Below, piece by piece: positions 33,136 to 33,371 of a stretch of 33,371 nucleotides of DNA; within the stretch, counting starts at the first letter, position 1, and each line of letters starts with the position of its first letter. The translations under genes were made by a program, and so were the position numbers. Origin of the DNA: Planctomycetota bacterium (GTDB taxonomy: Bacteria; Planctomycetota; Planctomycetia; Gemmatales; Gemmataceae); the NCBI GenBank assembly GCA_016873095.1, contig VGYC01000070.1, forward strand, positions 1 through 33,371. The letters run 5' to 3'. The notes below the pieces were generated by a model. It ran no database searches. It saw only the letters and a list, made by a program, of their open reading frames with translations, and was not told where the DNA came from.

Positions 33136-33212
33136 ATCCTCATGGTACGAAAAGACGAAGAGGCAGGCTGAAGATCGCTTTGCGGGCTTTGGGCGTCCCC
33201 ACGAGGGGGGAG

Positions 33213-33371
33213 ATGATGAGTCAGCCGAGGAGGGGCAAGAAGTTTGCCAGAAATAAGGGCGAAAAGGGCGACCTGGAGCCTGGGCGAATCGGGCGATGGG
33301 CGGGGCGAGGGCGATGGGCGGGGCGAGGGCGATGGGCGGGGCGAGCGCGATGGGCGGGGCGAGCGCGAGGG
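33213..33371 (+). CDS. Possible gene start running off the right edge, with Trp-Ala-Gly-Arg repeats
   Basis: ATG 33213 (and 33216) follows a GGGGGG stretch and opens a frame with no stop for 53 codons to the edge: MMSQPRRGKKFARNKGEKGD, then repeated hexapeptides RWAGRG/RWAGRA encoded by the 18-bp tandem repeat. The composition is very basic and low in complexity. It could be the start of a disordered, RNA- or DNA-binding protein, or chance openness in a repeat with no stop codons. The window ends before this can be settled. Confidence 0.25.
   Translation, partial: MMSQPRRGKKFARNKGEKGDLEPGRIGRWAGRGRWAGRGRWAGRARWAGRARG
33291..33371. repeat. 18-bp tandem repeat, at least 4.5 copies
   Basis: Units of GGGCGATGGGCGGGGCGA repeat from 33291 to the window edge; later copies start GCGCGA. 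The array continues beyond the window or ends just past it. There are no spacers between units, so it is not a CRISPR. G-runs could form G-quadruplex-like structure on this strand. Confidence 0.9.

Noticed and set aside
33291-33371. CRISPR-like array
   Set aside because: The 18-bp units are directly joined with no spacers, and no cas genes are present.

Overview
The window reads as a chromosomal segment of a GC-rich planctomycete (Gemmataceae- or Pirellulaceae-like). This is inferred from gene families that are typical of that phylum and occur together here: two Tat-exported DUF1501 proteins, a DUF1080 protein, a Tat-exported Gfo/Idh/MocA oxidoreductase, a secreted SMP-30-type lactonase, a sulfatase-fold protein, a planctomycete-type N-ATPase operon, and a palindromic repeat encoding the peptide GEAPAEP. 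Most of the DNA is coding, on both strands, in short operons. No rRNA, tRNA, CRISPR array or complete mobile element was seen.

Layout. 1-3127: a possible fragment of a minus-strand gene at the left edge, a Uma2-family nuclease, a secreted terpenoid-cyclase-fold protein, and a small protein overlapping an AbiEii-like nucleotidyltransferase. 3155-5718: a DUF1501 protein divergent from an SMP-30 lactonase. 5873-14332: an uncharacterised protein, then a complete N-type rotary ATPase operon (atpD-C-Q-R-B-E-F-A-G) with almost every junction overlapping, followed at once by a DUF502 membrane protein. Its c subunit carries a two-carboxylate site with the Ser-Thr-Tyr set known from Na+-binding rings. 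14472-19593: a second DUF1501 protein, a very acidic low-complexity protein next to a metallophosphoesterase, a DUF1080 protein and a GT4 glycosyltransferase. 19594-22188: a promoter-terminator unit ahead of an unknown gene, a thioredoxin-fold protein whose frame is interrupted only by one UGA codon (candidate selenoprotein), and a JAMM peptidase. 22201-26670: an oxidoreductase, a receiver-domain protein coupled to an RlmI-like methyltransferase, a secreted unknown protein, and several kinds of palindromic repeat. 26714-33371: Ku, a HicBA pair, two tandem FtsX/MacB-type permeases without an ATPase, a coiled-coil plus RelE/ParE-like pair translationally linked to a sulfatase-fold protein that lacks its active-site residues, an NAD-dependent epimerase, and an 18-bp tandem repeat running off the right edge.

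The items most worth a second look are: (i) the UGA-interrupted thioredoxin-fold gene at 20583-21548; (ii) an 80-bp palindromic element inserted in frame in the rlmI-like gene; (iii) two intergenic arrays of 7-bp units arranged as inverted halves (23667-23715 and 29456-29529); (iv) two copies of a palindromic element with TGTTTACGTTTCGCGCTC arms (22201 and 25460); (v) the N-ATPase with its c-ring signature and its DUF502 neighbour. Assignments rest on reading motifs by eye; no database search was run.
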